Both the position numbers and the translations under genes were made by a program. The notes beneath the pieces were generated by a model that was given only the letters and a program-made list of their open reading frames with translations, was not told where the DNA came from and did no database searches. 64,000 bases of DNA from assembly GCF_009765755.1 (NCBI RefSeq), contig NZ_LMUV01000011.1, positions 1,157,576 through 1,221,575 of the forward strand. The letters run 5' to 3'. Positions 1 through 7,934 of the stretch are shown here, piece by piece. The DNA comes from Rhodanobacter sp. L36. Lineage in GTDB: Bacteria > Pseudomonadota > Gammaproteobacteria > Xanthomonadales > Rhodanobacteraceae. Every line of letters starts with the position of its first letter. Position 1 is the stretch's first letter.

Positions 1-900
1 CGCAAGCAGCTGGCGTTCGTGCCGTTCGCGGGCACCGACGATCTGTCGCGCAGCCATTTCGAAACGCAGGACAACATCGAGTCAGGCGAACCTACCGCCA
101 GCCGCAGCAATTTTCGCTCCGGCTTTCTCGCGCGGCTGTCTAGCACGATGCCAAGTGCTTCACCCATCGCGTTCACTCAATCGTTGCCATTGAGTTTTCA
201 GGGCGCGGGGCACGACATTCCCAACATCTCGATGAAGGCCGATCCCAAGTCGCACTTCGACGCGCGTCAGGCCAGCATCCTCAGCAGCATGTATGCGGAC
301 ACACCGCTGGCTGCAGCGACAGCTGACGGTCTGACACTGCCGACCACGCTCTCGCAGGATCTGCGCGACGAGATGCTGCACGCGAGTCGCGGTGCGCCCA
401 GCGCGAAAGGTTTTGCCAGTCAGACACAGCGCATCGCGACACTGATGCGCGATCGTTATCGATTGGGTTTCGTCGACATTGGCGGTTGGGATACGCACGT
501 CAACCAGGGCAGCGTGACCGGCGGCCTCGCCAACAATCTGCGTAACCTCGGTGATGGATTGGCCGCGTATGCGGCCGCCCTGGGCGACGAGTGGAACAAC
601 ACGGTCGTCGTGGTGGTGTCGGAGTTCGGTCGCACCTTCCGCGAAAACGGCGACAAGGGTACCGACCACGGACACGGGACGGTGCATTGGGTGCTCGGCG
701 GCAAGATCAGCGGCGGCCGCGTTGCCGGAGCGCAGGTTGCGGTGAACCAGCGCAACTTGCTGCAAGACCGGGACTATCCTGTACTAACCAATTATCGCGA
801 CCTGCTTGGCGGCCTGTTCCGCCGTTCGTGGGGACTCTCCGCGAGCAAGCTGCAGACCGTGTTTCCCGGATCGAAGCCGGCCGATCTGCAGCTGGTTTGA
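1..900 (+). CDS. DUF1501 domain-containing protein (5' end cut by window)
   Basis: The reading frame is open from base 1, so the true start lies upstream; a GTG at 19 is inside the gene and I do not take it as the start. About 299 residues are visible. Family features are the GGWDTH motif (near base 481), the VVVVSEFGRTF strand-loop (near 603-640) and the DHGHG segment that follows it. These belong to DUF1501, a family related to the alkaline-phosphatase/sulfatase fold and usually exported through Tat; the Tat signal, if present, is outside the window. In other genomes such genes tend to follow a DUF1800 gene, which cannot be checked here. The biochemical role is unknown. It is followed, tail to tail, by the sensor-domain gene on the other strand. 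Confidence 0.9.
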   Translation, partial: RKQLAFVPFAGTDDLSRSHFETQDNIESGEPTASRSNFRSGFLARLSSTMPSASPIAFTQSLPLSFQGAGHDIPNISMKADPKSHFDARQASILSSMYADTPLAAATADGLTLPTTLSQDLRDEMLHASRGAPSAKGFASQTQRIATLMRDRYRLGFVDIGGWDTHVNQGSVTGGLANNLRNLGDGLAAYAAALGDEWNNTVVVVVSEFGRTFRENGDKGTDHGHGTVHWVLGGKISGGRVAGAQVAVNQRNLLQDRDYPVLTNYRDLLGGLFRRSWGLSASKLQTVFPGSKPADLQLV

Positions 901-927
901 AGTTCATGATCCAAAAGCGGGCGCGGC

Positions 928-1845
928 TCAGCTACGCACCAGCAGGCCCTTGGCGATCTGTCCGTGCATGTGGCCGAGGCCGCGCACCAGATGCAACGTG
1001 GCGAACAGCAGCACGATACCGATCACACAGACCAGGGTCGCTTCGCCCCAGCCGGGCACATGCGAGCCGAAACCCCAATCGATAGGGACCCGATGATCGA
1101 TGAAAAGGTTGGTGCCTTCGAAGTGATCCACCATCATCGCGACAGGTGCACCCATGAGGCCCAGCGACACGCTGATCAGCGTCACGGTAAGCGTGAAATA
1201 GATGATGCCCAGCGGCAGCATCAGCAGCATGTAGAACAGAGTGCCCCACGTGCGCCCGTCGGTGAACATCGCACCGATGCGCTGCATCAGCGTCTGGCCC
1301 TGCACCGCGGGATACGGTGGACGACGCGGCATGCGCACGCCGAGCATGACCTCCACGATCCGGCCCTCCAGCAATGACAGCCCGCGCACGCTACCGAAGA
1401 ACAGCACCGCGAACGGAATGCCGATGATCAGTATCAGCAGGCTCACGGAGAGCGACAAACCGGTGACTGCCCAGGTGAAATAGAAGATGCCGGTGGCCAG
1501 CGACAGCAGCATGTAGAACAGCGCGCCATAGGTGCGTGCATCGGCAGCCACGCCGAAGAATCGGCCAAGTAGTGATCGACGTTGTACCGGCGGCGGCGGA
1601 CGAATCGCACGCTGGATTTTTATCTCCTGATCGCGATAGATCTCGGCCACTTCCTCCGGCGCGCCATACGTGCCGACAACGTGTTCGAGCATGCTCGCTT
1701 CGTCGCGATTCGGCTGGTCGGCCAGTTCGGCGCGGAGGTGTTCCTCGGCGTCGTACAGCGCGTCCTGCACGAGTGCGGGGTCGGCGTTGCGCAACGCGGC
1801 GCGCAGTTGTTCGAGGTAGTCGACGATGGTGCGTGGCGTGCTCAT
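928..1845 (-). CDS. HAAS/sensor-domain membrane protein paired with PadR
   Basis: A 305-residue membrane protein. Residues 1-60 form the acidic helical HAAS-type segment (LEQLRAAL, AEEHLRAEL) seen in PadR-partner proteins. The rest holds two similar hydrophobic blocks, around residues 105-150 and 200-240, with the matching openings YGALFYMLL and WGTLFYMLL, so the sensor region appears to be an internal duplication. A last membrane helix precedes the C-terminal LVRGLGHMHG segment. Its ATG overlaps the stop of the upstream PadR gene (ATGA), indicating translational coupling. By analogy with DUF1700/HAAS proteins it probably transmits an envelope signal or forms part of a PadR-controlled membrane response. 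The exact role is not known. Confidence 0.8.
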   Translation of the reverse strand: MSTPRTIVDYLEQLRAALRNADPALVQDALYDAEEHLRAELADQPNRDEASMLEHVVGTYGAPEEVAEIYRDQEIKIQRAIRPPPPVQRRSLLGRFFGVAADARTYGALFYMLLSLATGIFYFTWAVTGLSLSVSLLILIIGIPFAVLFFGSVRGLSLLEGRIVEVMLGVRMPRRPPYPAVQGQTLMQRIGAMFTDGRTWGTLFYMLLMLPLGIIYFTLTVTLISVSLGLMGAPVAMMVDHFEGTNLFIDHRVPIDWGFGSHVPGWGEATLVCVIGIVLLFATLHLVRGLGHMHGQIAKGLLVRS

Positions 1846-2207
1846 GACACCCCTCCTTGCAGGACGTGATCAACGGAATCGCGGGTGGCGTTCCACGCGG
1901 CAACCCACGCGCGCAGGACCTCGCGGCCGGGTTTGGTAATTCGGTAATAGCGGCGCGGCGGACCGCTGACCGAAGGCTCGACTTCACTACCGAGCAAGCC
2001 CGCCGCTTCAAGATTCCGAAGCACCGGATACAACGCGCTCTGCTTGCCGGCCAGCACGCCCTCGCCCACTTCCTCCAGACGCTTGGCGATCTGGTAGCCA
2101 TACATCGGCTGTCGCGATTGCGCGAGCACCGCCAGCAGCACCAGCGACACGGTGCCGCTGGACAGCTCCTTCTGGAACTTCTTCAACTGATCGGTGGTTT
2201 CGTCCAT
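1842..2207 (-). CDS. PadR family transcriptional regulator (short type)
   Basis: A 121-residue winged-helix regulator. The start chosen is the ATG at 2207, because AGGTGAG lies a few bases upstream; a GTG at 2222 is possible and would add five residues. PadR features are the helix LLAVLAQSRQPMYGYQIAKRL, the recognition segment KQSALYPVLRNLEAAGLL, and the wing around RRYYRITKPGRE. The C-terminal helix is short, as in PadR subfamily 2. The gene overlaps the following sensor-domain gene by ATGA, so the two probably form an autoregulated pair. An inverted repeat just upstream (2239-2261) is a candidate operator. The effector is unknown. Confidence 0.9.
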   Translation of the reverse strand: MDETTDQLKKFQKELSSGTVSLVLLAVLAQSRQPMYGYQIAKRLEEVGEGVLAGKQSALYPVLRNLEAAGLLGSEVEPSVSGPPRRYYRITKPGREVLRAWVAAWNATRDSVDHVLQGGVS

Positions 2208-2238
2208 CTCGCTCACCTGCACTACCGCTTAGACTTAG

Positions 2239-2261
2239 GTGAACCATAGTATGAAGTTCAC
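2239..2261 (-). promoter_or_regulatory. Inverted repeat upstream of padR, candidate operator
   Basis: GTGAAC and GTTCAC form perfect 6-base arms separated by 11 bases, 32 bases upstream of the padR ATG. On the minus strand the spacer contains TACTAT, which resembles a -10 box, so a bound protein would cover the promoter. Autoregulation by PadR is inference. Confidence 0.4.
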
Positions 2262-2491
2262 ACTAGTACATGGGCCTGAAGTCATGGTTCTGCCGACCGC
2301 AAGATGCTTGGACATGACCACGCTCGCCTCAGCATGTTCATCGCGCCATCGAATCATCACGGTGTCGGGCCTTCCGATGTCGCAAACGCCTCACATCGGC
2401 ATGGCTGCCGACCTTGATGGTTCGGTGATGGGTGTTTTCTGCGCTTTATCCGCGCGCCGTCTGAAAGCTCGCACGGCATGCAGTCTTCGCG

Positions 2492-3415
2492 TCAGCGAGT
2501 CGATGCGAAATCCAGCGCTTCCCTGGAATTTGCGGGAAGGCACCGCTGCATTTGCTCATGCAGGAAATCGACGAAGCGACGCACACGTGGCGGCTGAAAA
2601 GCGTTTGGATGGTACATCGCGTGAATGGGCGCTGGCGCGAACCACTCAGACGGATGGACCAGTTTCAAGCGGCCTTCGTGCACGTCCGCCGCCACCGCCC
2701 AAAGCTGGCGATAGGCAAATCCTCGGCCAAGCACGGCCCAGGTACGTATGACTTCACTGTCGGTGCACTCGTGATATCGGCGCACGCGCACAACGGTGTC
2801 GCCAAGCCGCCATTCGTTTCGCGGCCCGATGTTGGTGGTGAGCACCAGCGTCGGCAGTTCAGCGAGATCGGCAGGATGCTCCGGCATGCCGCACGCCGCG
2901 ATACAAGCTGGCGACGCGCACACGACGCGCCAGCTGTCCGCCATGTGTCGTGCGATGAGATCGCTGTTTTCCAGCGGACCCACACGGATGGCAACGTCGA
3001 TGTCATCCGGCACGAAACGCGAAAGCGAATCCGACAGCGTGAGCACGATGCGTACGTCCGGATGTAACTGCATGAAGCTGTCCAGAATGTGCACCAGCAG
3101 ATTGCGGCCCAGATCGGACGGCGCAGAAACGCGCAGCGTGCCGCTTACGCCGTCGGTGCCGCTGCGAATTTCACGCTCGGCATCGCGCATGGTTTCGATC
3201 GCGATCCGGCAGGATGCGATATAGATGCGTCCCTCGTCAGTCAGGCGCAATTGACGGGTCGTGCGTTCGAACAGTCGCGCACCAAGCATGCTTTCCACTC
3301 GCTGGACACAGGCGCTTGCCGCTGCCGGCGAAAGTCCCGCCCGTCGACCGGCAGCCGAGAGGCTGTTGAGATCGGCCGCGTCGACCAGTAGCTGCATGTC
3401 GCTGAGTCGGTTCAT
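2492..3415 (-). CDS. LysR family transcriptional regulator
   Basis: A 307-residue regulator from the ATG at 3415 (MNRLSDMQLL); an upstream in-frame extension would add 26 residues but is not typical of the family. Residues 1-60 contain the LysR helix-turn-helix (SLSAAGRRAGLSPAAASACVQRVE, LGARLFERTTRQLRLTDEG). Residues 90-290 form the periplasmic-binding-like effector domain (SGTLRVSAPSDLG, DVRIVLTLSDS, DVAIRVGPLENSDL). It resembles the CrgA/DsdC-like LysR group that controls a divergent neighbour. The gene is divergent from the lipocalin-like gene at 3521, with a dyad in the shared upstream region, so that gene is the likely target. The effector cannot be predicted. Confidence 0.93.
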   Translation of the reverse strand: MNRLSDMQLLVDAADLNSLSAAGRRAGLSPAAASACVQRVESMLGARLFERTTRQLRLTDEGRIYIASCRIAIETMRDAEREIRSGTDGVSGTLRVSAPSDLGRNLLVHILDSFMQLHPDVRIVLTLSDSLSRFVPDDIDVAIRVGPLENSDLIARHMADSWRVVCASPACIAACGMPEHPADLAELPTLVLTTNIGPRNEWRLGDTVVRVRRYHECTDSEVIRTWAVLGRGFAYRQLWAVAADVHEGRLKLVHPSEWFAPAPIHAMYHPNAFQPPRVRRFVDFLHEQMQRCLPANSREALDFASTR

Positions 3416-3453
3416 GGAATGAGGTCCTGAAAGCGGAGGCGCAAGATGATCTT

Positions 3454-3472
3454 CTTCAAACTTTTTTTGAAG
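3454..3472. promoter_or_regulatory. Dyad between LysR gene and lipocalin-like gene
   Basis: CTTCAA and TTGAAG are perfect arms separated by a 7-base T-rich spacer. The site lies in the 105-base divergent intergenic region. LysR regulators typically bind T-N11-A dyads in this position, so this is a candidate operator. It has not been tested against the actual promoter positions. Confidence 0.4.
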
Positions 3473-3520
3473 GTCAATCAAGATGGAAGCCAATTATCAA
3501 AAAGAGCTGTGGGAGAGACG

Positions 3521-4108
3521 ATGCAGGCCTCCTCCACTCAACTCAGGTGCGCCATGTCACATGCAAAGCTGCCGTTACTCATGAGTCTGCTTGCGTTGAT
3601 GGTCGCTTTGCCGATCGCAGCCGCCACTCAAAATCCGACGATGAAAGGCAGCGACACGGCCAGCGACCATGCGCCGGCACCGAAGCCATTGATCGGCATG
3701 TGGACACTCGTACGCTGCGACAACGTCTATCCCGACGGCCGTCGCGTGGCGCTTTACGGACCCGACCCCGAAGGTATGTGGCTGATCGACGCTCAAGGCG
3801 ACTACATGATGCAGATTGTTCGCGCGAAACGGATGCCGTTTGCGGCCAACGACAAATCCAAAGGCACCCCGGACGAATACCGCGCTGCATCGATGGATTA
3901 CAACGCACACTACGGCCACGTCGGTGGCGACGCGATGGTCATGCGCAGCCACATCCTGCAAGCATCGTTTCCCAACTGGGATGGCAAGAGTGGCACCTCG
4001 AGCTACACGATCAACGGCGACTTGTTGACCTACACCGTCGGGAAACCTTCAAGTGGCGCGGCCGAAGGCGTTCATGGCGAAGTCGTGTGGCGACACGTTC
4101 ATTCGTAG
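3521..4108 (+). CDS. Secreted lipocalin-like domain protein
   Basis: The ATG at 3521 is preferred because GGGAGAG sits six bases upstream; a second ATG at 3554 would shorten the leader. The protein has 195 residues. A hydrophobic segment (KLPLLMSLLALMVALPIAAA) acts as an export signal. The mature part begins LIGMWTLVRCDNVYPDGRR and contains GPDPEGMWLIDAQGDYMMQI and YNAHYGHV, the pattern of the lipocalin-like family (PF13924 type), which forms a small beta-barrel and probably binds a small ligand. The gene is divergent from the LysR regulator, so substrate-responsive expression is plausible. Ligand and pathway are unknown. Confidence 0.8.
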   Translation: MQASSTQLRCAMSHAKLPLLMSLLALMVALPIAAATQNPTMKGSDTASDHAPAPKPLIGMWTLVRCDNVYPDGRRVALYGPDPEGMWLIDAQGDYMMQIVRAKRMPFAANDKSKGTPDEYRAASMDYNAHYGHVGGDAMVMRSHILQASFPNWDGKSGTSSYTINGDLLTYTVGKPSSGAAEGVHGEVVWRHVHS

Positions 4109-4239
4109 GCGTGCCGATGGCTAGCACCGCGCTCACATGAATTGTGGGCGTTGTTGCGTCATCGGGAAGTCGCCTGCCATACCCGCGCCTCTCTCTGCTA
4201 AGTTTCCCTCTCGCCGATTGATAGCCCAAGGGGAACACC

Positions 4240-5190
4240 ATGCTTCGTCGCCATCTCGTCACTGCCCTTGCATGCGCCTGCAGCGTGCTGGCGTTTTCCG
4301 CGCTCGCTGCCGACAAGGCCAAGCCAACGCCGACCGCTAAGGAACTGCTGGCGGCATCGAAGCCCTCCGAATGGCGCCGCCCCGATCCGCAGAACCTGAT
4401 CTACATGCAGTTGCCGACCGGCCGCGTGGTGATCGAACTGGCGCCGGATTTCACGCCGCTGCACGCCGCCAACATCCGCACGCTGGTGCGCGAGCATTAC
4501 TTCGACGGGCTCGCGATCATCCGCGTGCAGGACAACTTCGTCACCCAATGGGGCGATCCGAATGACGACGACAGCGGCGACAAGAGCAAGATTCGTCCAC
4601 TCGGCAAGGCCAGCAAGACGCTGCCGCCGGAATACACGCGATCGATCGATCCGACACTTCAGTGGACACCGCTGCCCGATGGCGATGTCTATGCACCCCA
4701 AGTCGGTTTTTCCGAGGGCTTTCCCGCCGCACGCGATCCCGCCACCAGACGCGAATGGCTGACGCATTGCTATGGCGCGGTGGGTGTGGCGCGCGACATC
4801 GATCCGAACAGCGGCAGCGGCAGCTCGCTCTACGCGGTGATTGGCCAGGCACCACGCGGGCTCGATCGCAACCTCGCCATCGCCGGCCGCGTGTTGCAGG
4901 GCATGCCGTTGTTGTCTGGATTGTCGCGCGGCGCCGAGCCGATGGGCTTCTATACGAAAGCGCCGCAACGCATCACGCTGGGCTCCGTGCAGCTCGCATC
5001 GGATGTCGCAGAAAAAGATCGCCAGGACATCGAAGTGCTGCGCACCGATAGCCCGACGTTCGCGGCACTGGTCGAAGGCAAGCGCAATCGGCGCGACACT
5101 TTCTATACGCTGCCTGCGGGCAAGGTCGACCTTTGCAGCATCAGCATTCCGGTGCGCGATGCGAAAGCGACTGCGACGAGCAAGCCGTAA
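4240..5190 (+). CDS. Periplasmic cyclophilin-type peptidyl-prolyl isomerase
   Basis: A 316-residue protein with a cleavable signal (LVTALACACSVLAFSALAAD). The cyclophilin core starts near residue 60 (LPTGRVVIELAPDFTPLHAANIRTL). The catalytic segment IIRVQDNFVTQWGDP corresponds to the family FHRVIPGFMIQGGD, keeping the Arg, Phe and Gln active-site positions. Compared with compact bacterial PpiA (about 190 residues) it has a long insertion (DDDSGDKSKIRPLGKASKTL onward) and extra C-terminal sequence, as in the larger cyclophilins of Xanthomonadales. It should assist folding of proline-rich envelope proteins in the periplasm. The next gene follows on the same strand after a short dyad. Specific substrates are unknown. 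Confidence 0.9.
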   Translation: MLRRHLVTALACACSVLAFSALAADKAKPTPTAKELLAASKPSEWRRPDPQNLIYMQLPTGRVVIELAPDFTPLHAANIRTLVREHYFDGLAIIRVQDNFVTQWGDPNDDDSGDKSKIRPLGKASKTLPPEYTRSIDPTLQWTPLPDGDVYAPQVGFSEGFPAARDPATRREWLTHCYGAVGVARDIDPNSGSGSSLYAVIGQAPRGLDRNLAIAGRVLQGMPLLSGLSRGAEPMGFYTKAPQRITLGSVQLASDVAEKDRQDIEVLRTDSPTFAALVEGKRNRRDTFYTLPAGKVDLCSISIPVRDAKATATSKP

Positions 5191-5198
5191 AGCGCGGC

Positions 5199-5217
5199 AC
5201 TGAACATCCTGTTCAGT
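5199..5217. promoter_or_regulatory. Perfect 8+8 dyad before the methyltransferase gene
   Basis: ACTGAACA and TGTTCAGT flank a 3-base spacer, nine bases after the cyclophilin stop and directly before an ATG at 5219. It can be a regulator half-site pair or a small hairpin between two genes. It is too weak and has no T-tract, so a terminator is unlikely. If it forms a hairpin it would hide an ATG at 5219, which supports a later start. Confidence 0.4.
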
Positions 5218-5257
5218 CATGCTGGTTATCTTGGTGGAAGGTTGTTTCGAGCAGGGA

Positions 5258-5860
5258 ATGCGTTTCATGCCGTTGACTGACACATTGGCTTTCATGCGCG
5301 CGTGGCTGCGCGATCCACGGGGTATCGGTGCGGTGACGCCTTCCGGTGCCGCGCTGGCGCGGCTGATGACCGCGCACGTGAGCCAGCTTGATGGACCGGT
5401 GATCGAACTCGGGCCGGGCACCGGTGCGCTCACTCGCGCATTGATTGCCCGCGGCGTGCCCGTACATCGCCTGGCCTTGATCGAAGCCGATCCGCATTTC
5501 GCTGATGCGTTGTCCAAACGCTATCCGCTGGCGACGATTCTGCGCATGGATGCCGCGCAACTCGGTCAAACCGAATCGCTGTTCGGCGAAGAACGCGCCT
5601 GCGCCGTGATCAGCGGCCTGCCGTTGCTGTCGATGCCTGCGAGCCAGGTAGCGGACATCGTGCAAGGCGTTTTCGATCAGCAGCTCCGCGCCGGCGGCAT
5701 GTTCTACCAGTTCACTTACGGTCCGCGTTGCCCGCTGCCGGCCGCGTTGCTGAAGCGACTGAATTTGCAGGCGCGCCGCGTCGGTAGTGCGCTACTCAAT
5801 CTGCCTCCAGCAGCGGTGTATTGCATCAGTCGGCTGCAGGATCTGCGCGTCGCCGCGTGA
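5258..5860 (+). CDS. Class I SAM-dependent methyltransferase, phospholipid N-methyltransferase-like
   Basis: About 200 residues. Possible starts are ATG 5219, 5258 and 5267; the last two sit close behind GCAGGGA and fit the beginning of the family (LTDTLAFMRAWLRDPRGIGAVTPSG). The SAM-binding motif I is VIELGPGTGALTRALI, and ALIEADPHFADAL is the acidic motif II. The N-terminal FMRAWLRDPRGIGAVTPS segment is characteristic of PmtA/ribosomal-dimethylase-like enzymes that methylate phosphatidylethanolamine. No membrane helix is evident, as in soluble PmtA. The target could be a phospholipid head group or another amine. It lies alone after the cyclophilin gene. Confidence 0.8.
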   Translation: MRFMPLTDTLAFMRAWLRDPRGIGAVTPSGAALARLMTAHVSQLDGPVIELGPGTGALTRALIARGVPVHRLALIEADPHFADALSKRYPLATILRMDAAQLGQTESLFGEERACAVISGLPLLSMPASQVADIVQGVFDQQLRAGGMFYQFTYGPRCPLPAALLKRLNLQARRVGSALLNLPPAAVYCISRLQDLRVAA

Positions 5861-5886
5861 GCTTCAGTTTGCTTCGCTATGTTGAT

Positions 5887-5914
5887 CGTCATCCCGGCCT
5901 TTGCCGGAATGACG
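5887..5914. repeat. REP-like intergenic palindrome, copy 1
   Basis: Arms CGTCATCCCGGC and GCCGGAATGACG surround CTTT, with one mismatch. It lies between the convergent ends of the methyltransferase and ABC exporter genes. Near-identical elements occur at 37674-37701 and 37714-37741. This GTCATTCC-type palindrome is common in the order, and it can act as a transcript-end hairpin on either strand. Confidence 0.8.
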
Positions 5915-5953
5915 AGAGTGCAGTGATCTCGGCAAGGCCCGGCTGACATACCA

Positions 5954-7864
5954 TCAGCGATACCCCGACGCCTGCAACTCGAACAGTTCGGCATAGTGTC
6001 CGCCCGCCGCAAGCAATTCTTCGTGGCTGCCCATTTCCTCGATCCTTCCGCCATCGAGAACGACAATGCGATCCGCCATGCGCACGGTGGAGAATCGGTG
6101 CGAGATGATCACTGCCGTCTTTCCGTGCGACAGCTCCTTGAAGCGCTGAAACACTTCGAACTCCGAGCGCGCATCGAGCGCCGCCGTTGGCTCATCGAGA
6201 ATAAGCAGTGGCGCGTCACGCATGTAGGCACGCGCAATCGCGATCTTCTGCCATTCGCCGCCGGATAGATCCACGCCGCTTTTGAAGAGCTTGCCGAGCA
6301 TTTGCTCGTAGTGATGCGGCAACCTGTCGATCACTTCGTCGGCCATGCTTCGTTGCGCCGCGCCGGCGATGCGCGCATGGTCGTCGCGCGCATCGATGCG
6401 ACCCACTGCGATATTGTCCGAAGCGCTGAAGTAGTAACGCACGAAGTCCTGGAAGATCACGCCGATGTTCAGACGCAACTCTTCGAGGTCGTAATCGGAA
6501 AGCGGATAGCCATCCAGAAGAATGCGTCCCTCATCCGGGTCGTAGAGTCGCGACAGCAGCTTCACCAGCGTGGTTTTGCCCGCGCCGTTCTCGCCGACCA
6601 GCGCCAGCACTTCGCCCGCACGCAGGGTGAAATCGAGATTCCGCACCGCCCAGCGTTCCGCATCGGGATAGCGAAAACCCACGTTCTCGAACACGAAACC
6701 CTCGCGCACCGGATTCGGAAATGGTCGCGGATGTTCGGGTGAAAGAATCTCTGGCTCGATGTGGAAAAACGAAAACAGATCGTCGAGATAAAGCGCCTGC
6801 CCTGCCACCTGCGAAAACCCGATCAGCAGGTTTTCCAGCAAGGTGCGCAGGCGCCGGAACGAAGACGAAAGAAACGTCAGGTCGCCCACGCTGAAATCGC
6901 CGCGAACGGTGCGGTACGCAATGATTGCGTACGCCGCGTAATAGCCGATGGTACCGATGGTGGTGAACAACCCGCCCCAGCTCGCGCGACGCAGCGCGAT
7001 GCGCCGGTTGGCGAGATAAATGGATTGCGAGAGAACGCGATAGCGATCGATCAGAAACCCGTTGAGGCCGAAGCTCTTCACTTCCTTCGCGTTCTGCGCG
7101 CTTGCGCCCACTTGTCGCAGGTAATCCAGCTCGCGCCGTTCGGGTGTCCACTGATAATTCACTGCGTAGCTCTGCGCATTGAAGTGGAATTCGCCCAGGA
7201 ACGCCGGCACCAGCGCGATCAGCAGCAACACGATCAGCCACGGCGCGTACACCATCAGCCCGATCGCAAAGCTCACGATGGTGACCATGTCCTGCGCCTG
7301 CCCGAGCAACTGCGACAGCAGCGAGCTGCGGCCGGCGACCTGACGACGTGCGCGATCGAGCTTGTCCTGCAGGTCGGCGTCCTCGAAATCTTCGAGATCG
7401 AGCGACGCCGCATGTTCCATCAGCTTGATGCTGGTGGTGTTGGCGTAAAGCTCGCCGAGCAGCGAATCGATCATCGACACGATGCGGCCGAGAATGTCCG
7501 CGCCTACCGCGAGTGAAAACTCCAGCGCCAGCAGCATCCAAAGATGGGTGAGCGCGCCGCTGGCCAACCACTCGGCAATGCCTGAATGCGCCGCGTGCAT
7601 CGCCAGCAAACGCACCACTTCGTCGATGATCAACTTGCCCACATACAGCGTCGCCACAGGCAACAGCGCGCGCAAAAGCCGCAACGCGATGCTTGATACG
7701 CTCAACAGCTTGCTGGTCTGCCAGATGCTCTTGAGGAACGGCGGCAGGTTGCGCAACGCGGCGAAGCGCTCGCGCAGATTCTGATGTGGCGGCTCGTTGC
7801 GTCCGCCAGGCTGCGGTGACGCCTTGCCCGGAACTCTTCCTCCCATGCTGTACTGCCGCGGCAT
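5954..7864 (-). CDS. ABC transporter, fused permease and ATPase
   Basis: A 636-residue half-transporter. The start at 7864 is fixed by GAAGGAG seven bases upstream. The first 350 residues form the exporter membrane domain with about six helices (for example LPVATLYVGKLIIDEVV, WLIVLLLIALVPAFLG, IGYYAAYAIIAYRT). The ATPase domain has Walker A GENGAGKTTL near residue 425, signature LSGGEWQ, Walker B LLILDEPTAALD and the switch histidine in IISHRFS. It resembles ATM/MsbA-type homodimeric exporters. No peptidase domain is present. It lies 70 bases downstream of the DUF4349 lipoprotein gene on the same strand and may be cotranscribed. The substrate is unknown. Confidence 0.93.
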   Translation of the reverse strand: MPRQYSMGGRVPGKASPQPGGRNEPPHQNLRERFAALRNLPPFLKSIWQTSKLLSVSSIALRLLRALLPVATLYVGKLIIDEVVRLLAMHAAHSGIAEWLASGALTHLWMLLALEFSLAVGADILGRIVSMIDSLLGELYANTTSIKLMEHAASLDLEDFEDADLQDKLDRARRQVAGRSSLLSQLLGQAQDMVTIVSFAIGLMVYAPWLIVLLLIALVPAFLGEFHFNAQSYAVNYQWTPERRELDYLRQVGASAQNAKEVKSFGLNGFLIDRYRVLSQSIYLANRRIALRRASWGGLFTTIGTIGYYAAYAIIAYRTVRGDFSVGDLTFLSSSFRRLRTLLENLLIGFSQVAGQALYLDDLFSFFHIEPEILSPEHPRPFPNPVREGFVFENVGFRYPDAERWAVRNLDFTLRAGEVLALVGENGAGKTTLVKLLSRLYDPDEGRILLDGYPLSDYDLEELRLNIGVIFQDFVRYYFSASDNIAVGRIDARDDHARIAGAAQRSMADEVIDRLPHHYEQMLGKLFKSGVDLSGGEWQKIAIARAYMRDAPLLILDEPTAALDARSEFEVFQRFKELSHGKTAVIISHRFSTVRMADRIVVLDGGRIEEMGSHEELLAAGGHYAELFELQASGYR

Positions 7865-7934
7865 CACTACTCCTTCAATCGTTTTTATCCGATACGCCAA
7901 TCACTGCCGTGCACATCGACGGCGTCACCGGGAA

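Noticed and set aside
2239-2751. Plus-strand frame of 170 codons before and into the LysR gene
   Set aside because: It overlaps the end of the LysR coding region and lacks a domain; its composition is that of a shadow.
4198-5517. 439-codon minus-strand frame across the cyclophilin and methyltransferase genes
   Set aside because: It crosses two genes on the other strand and has no homology that I can see.
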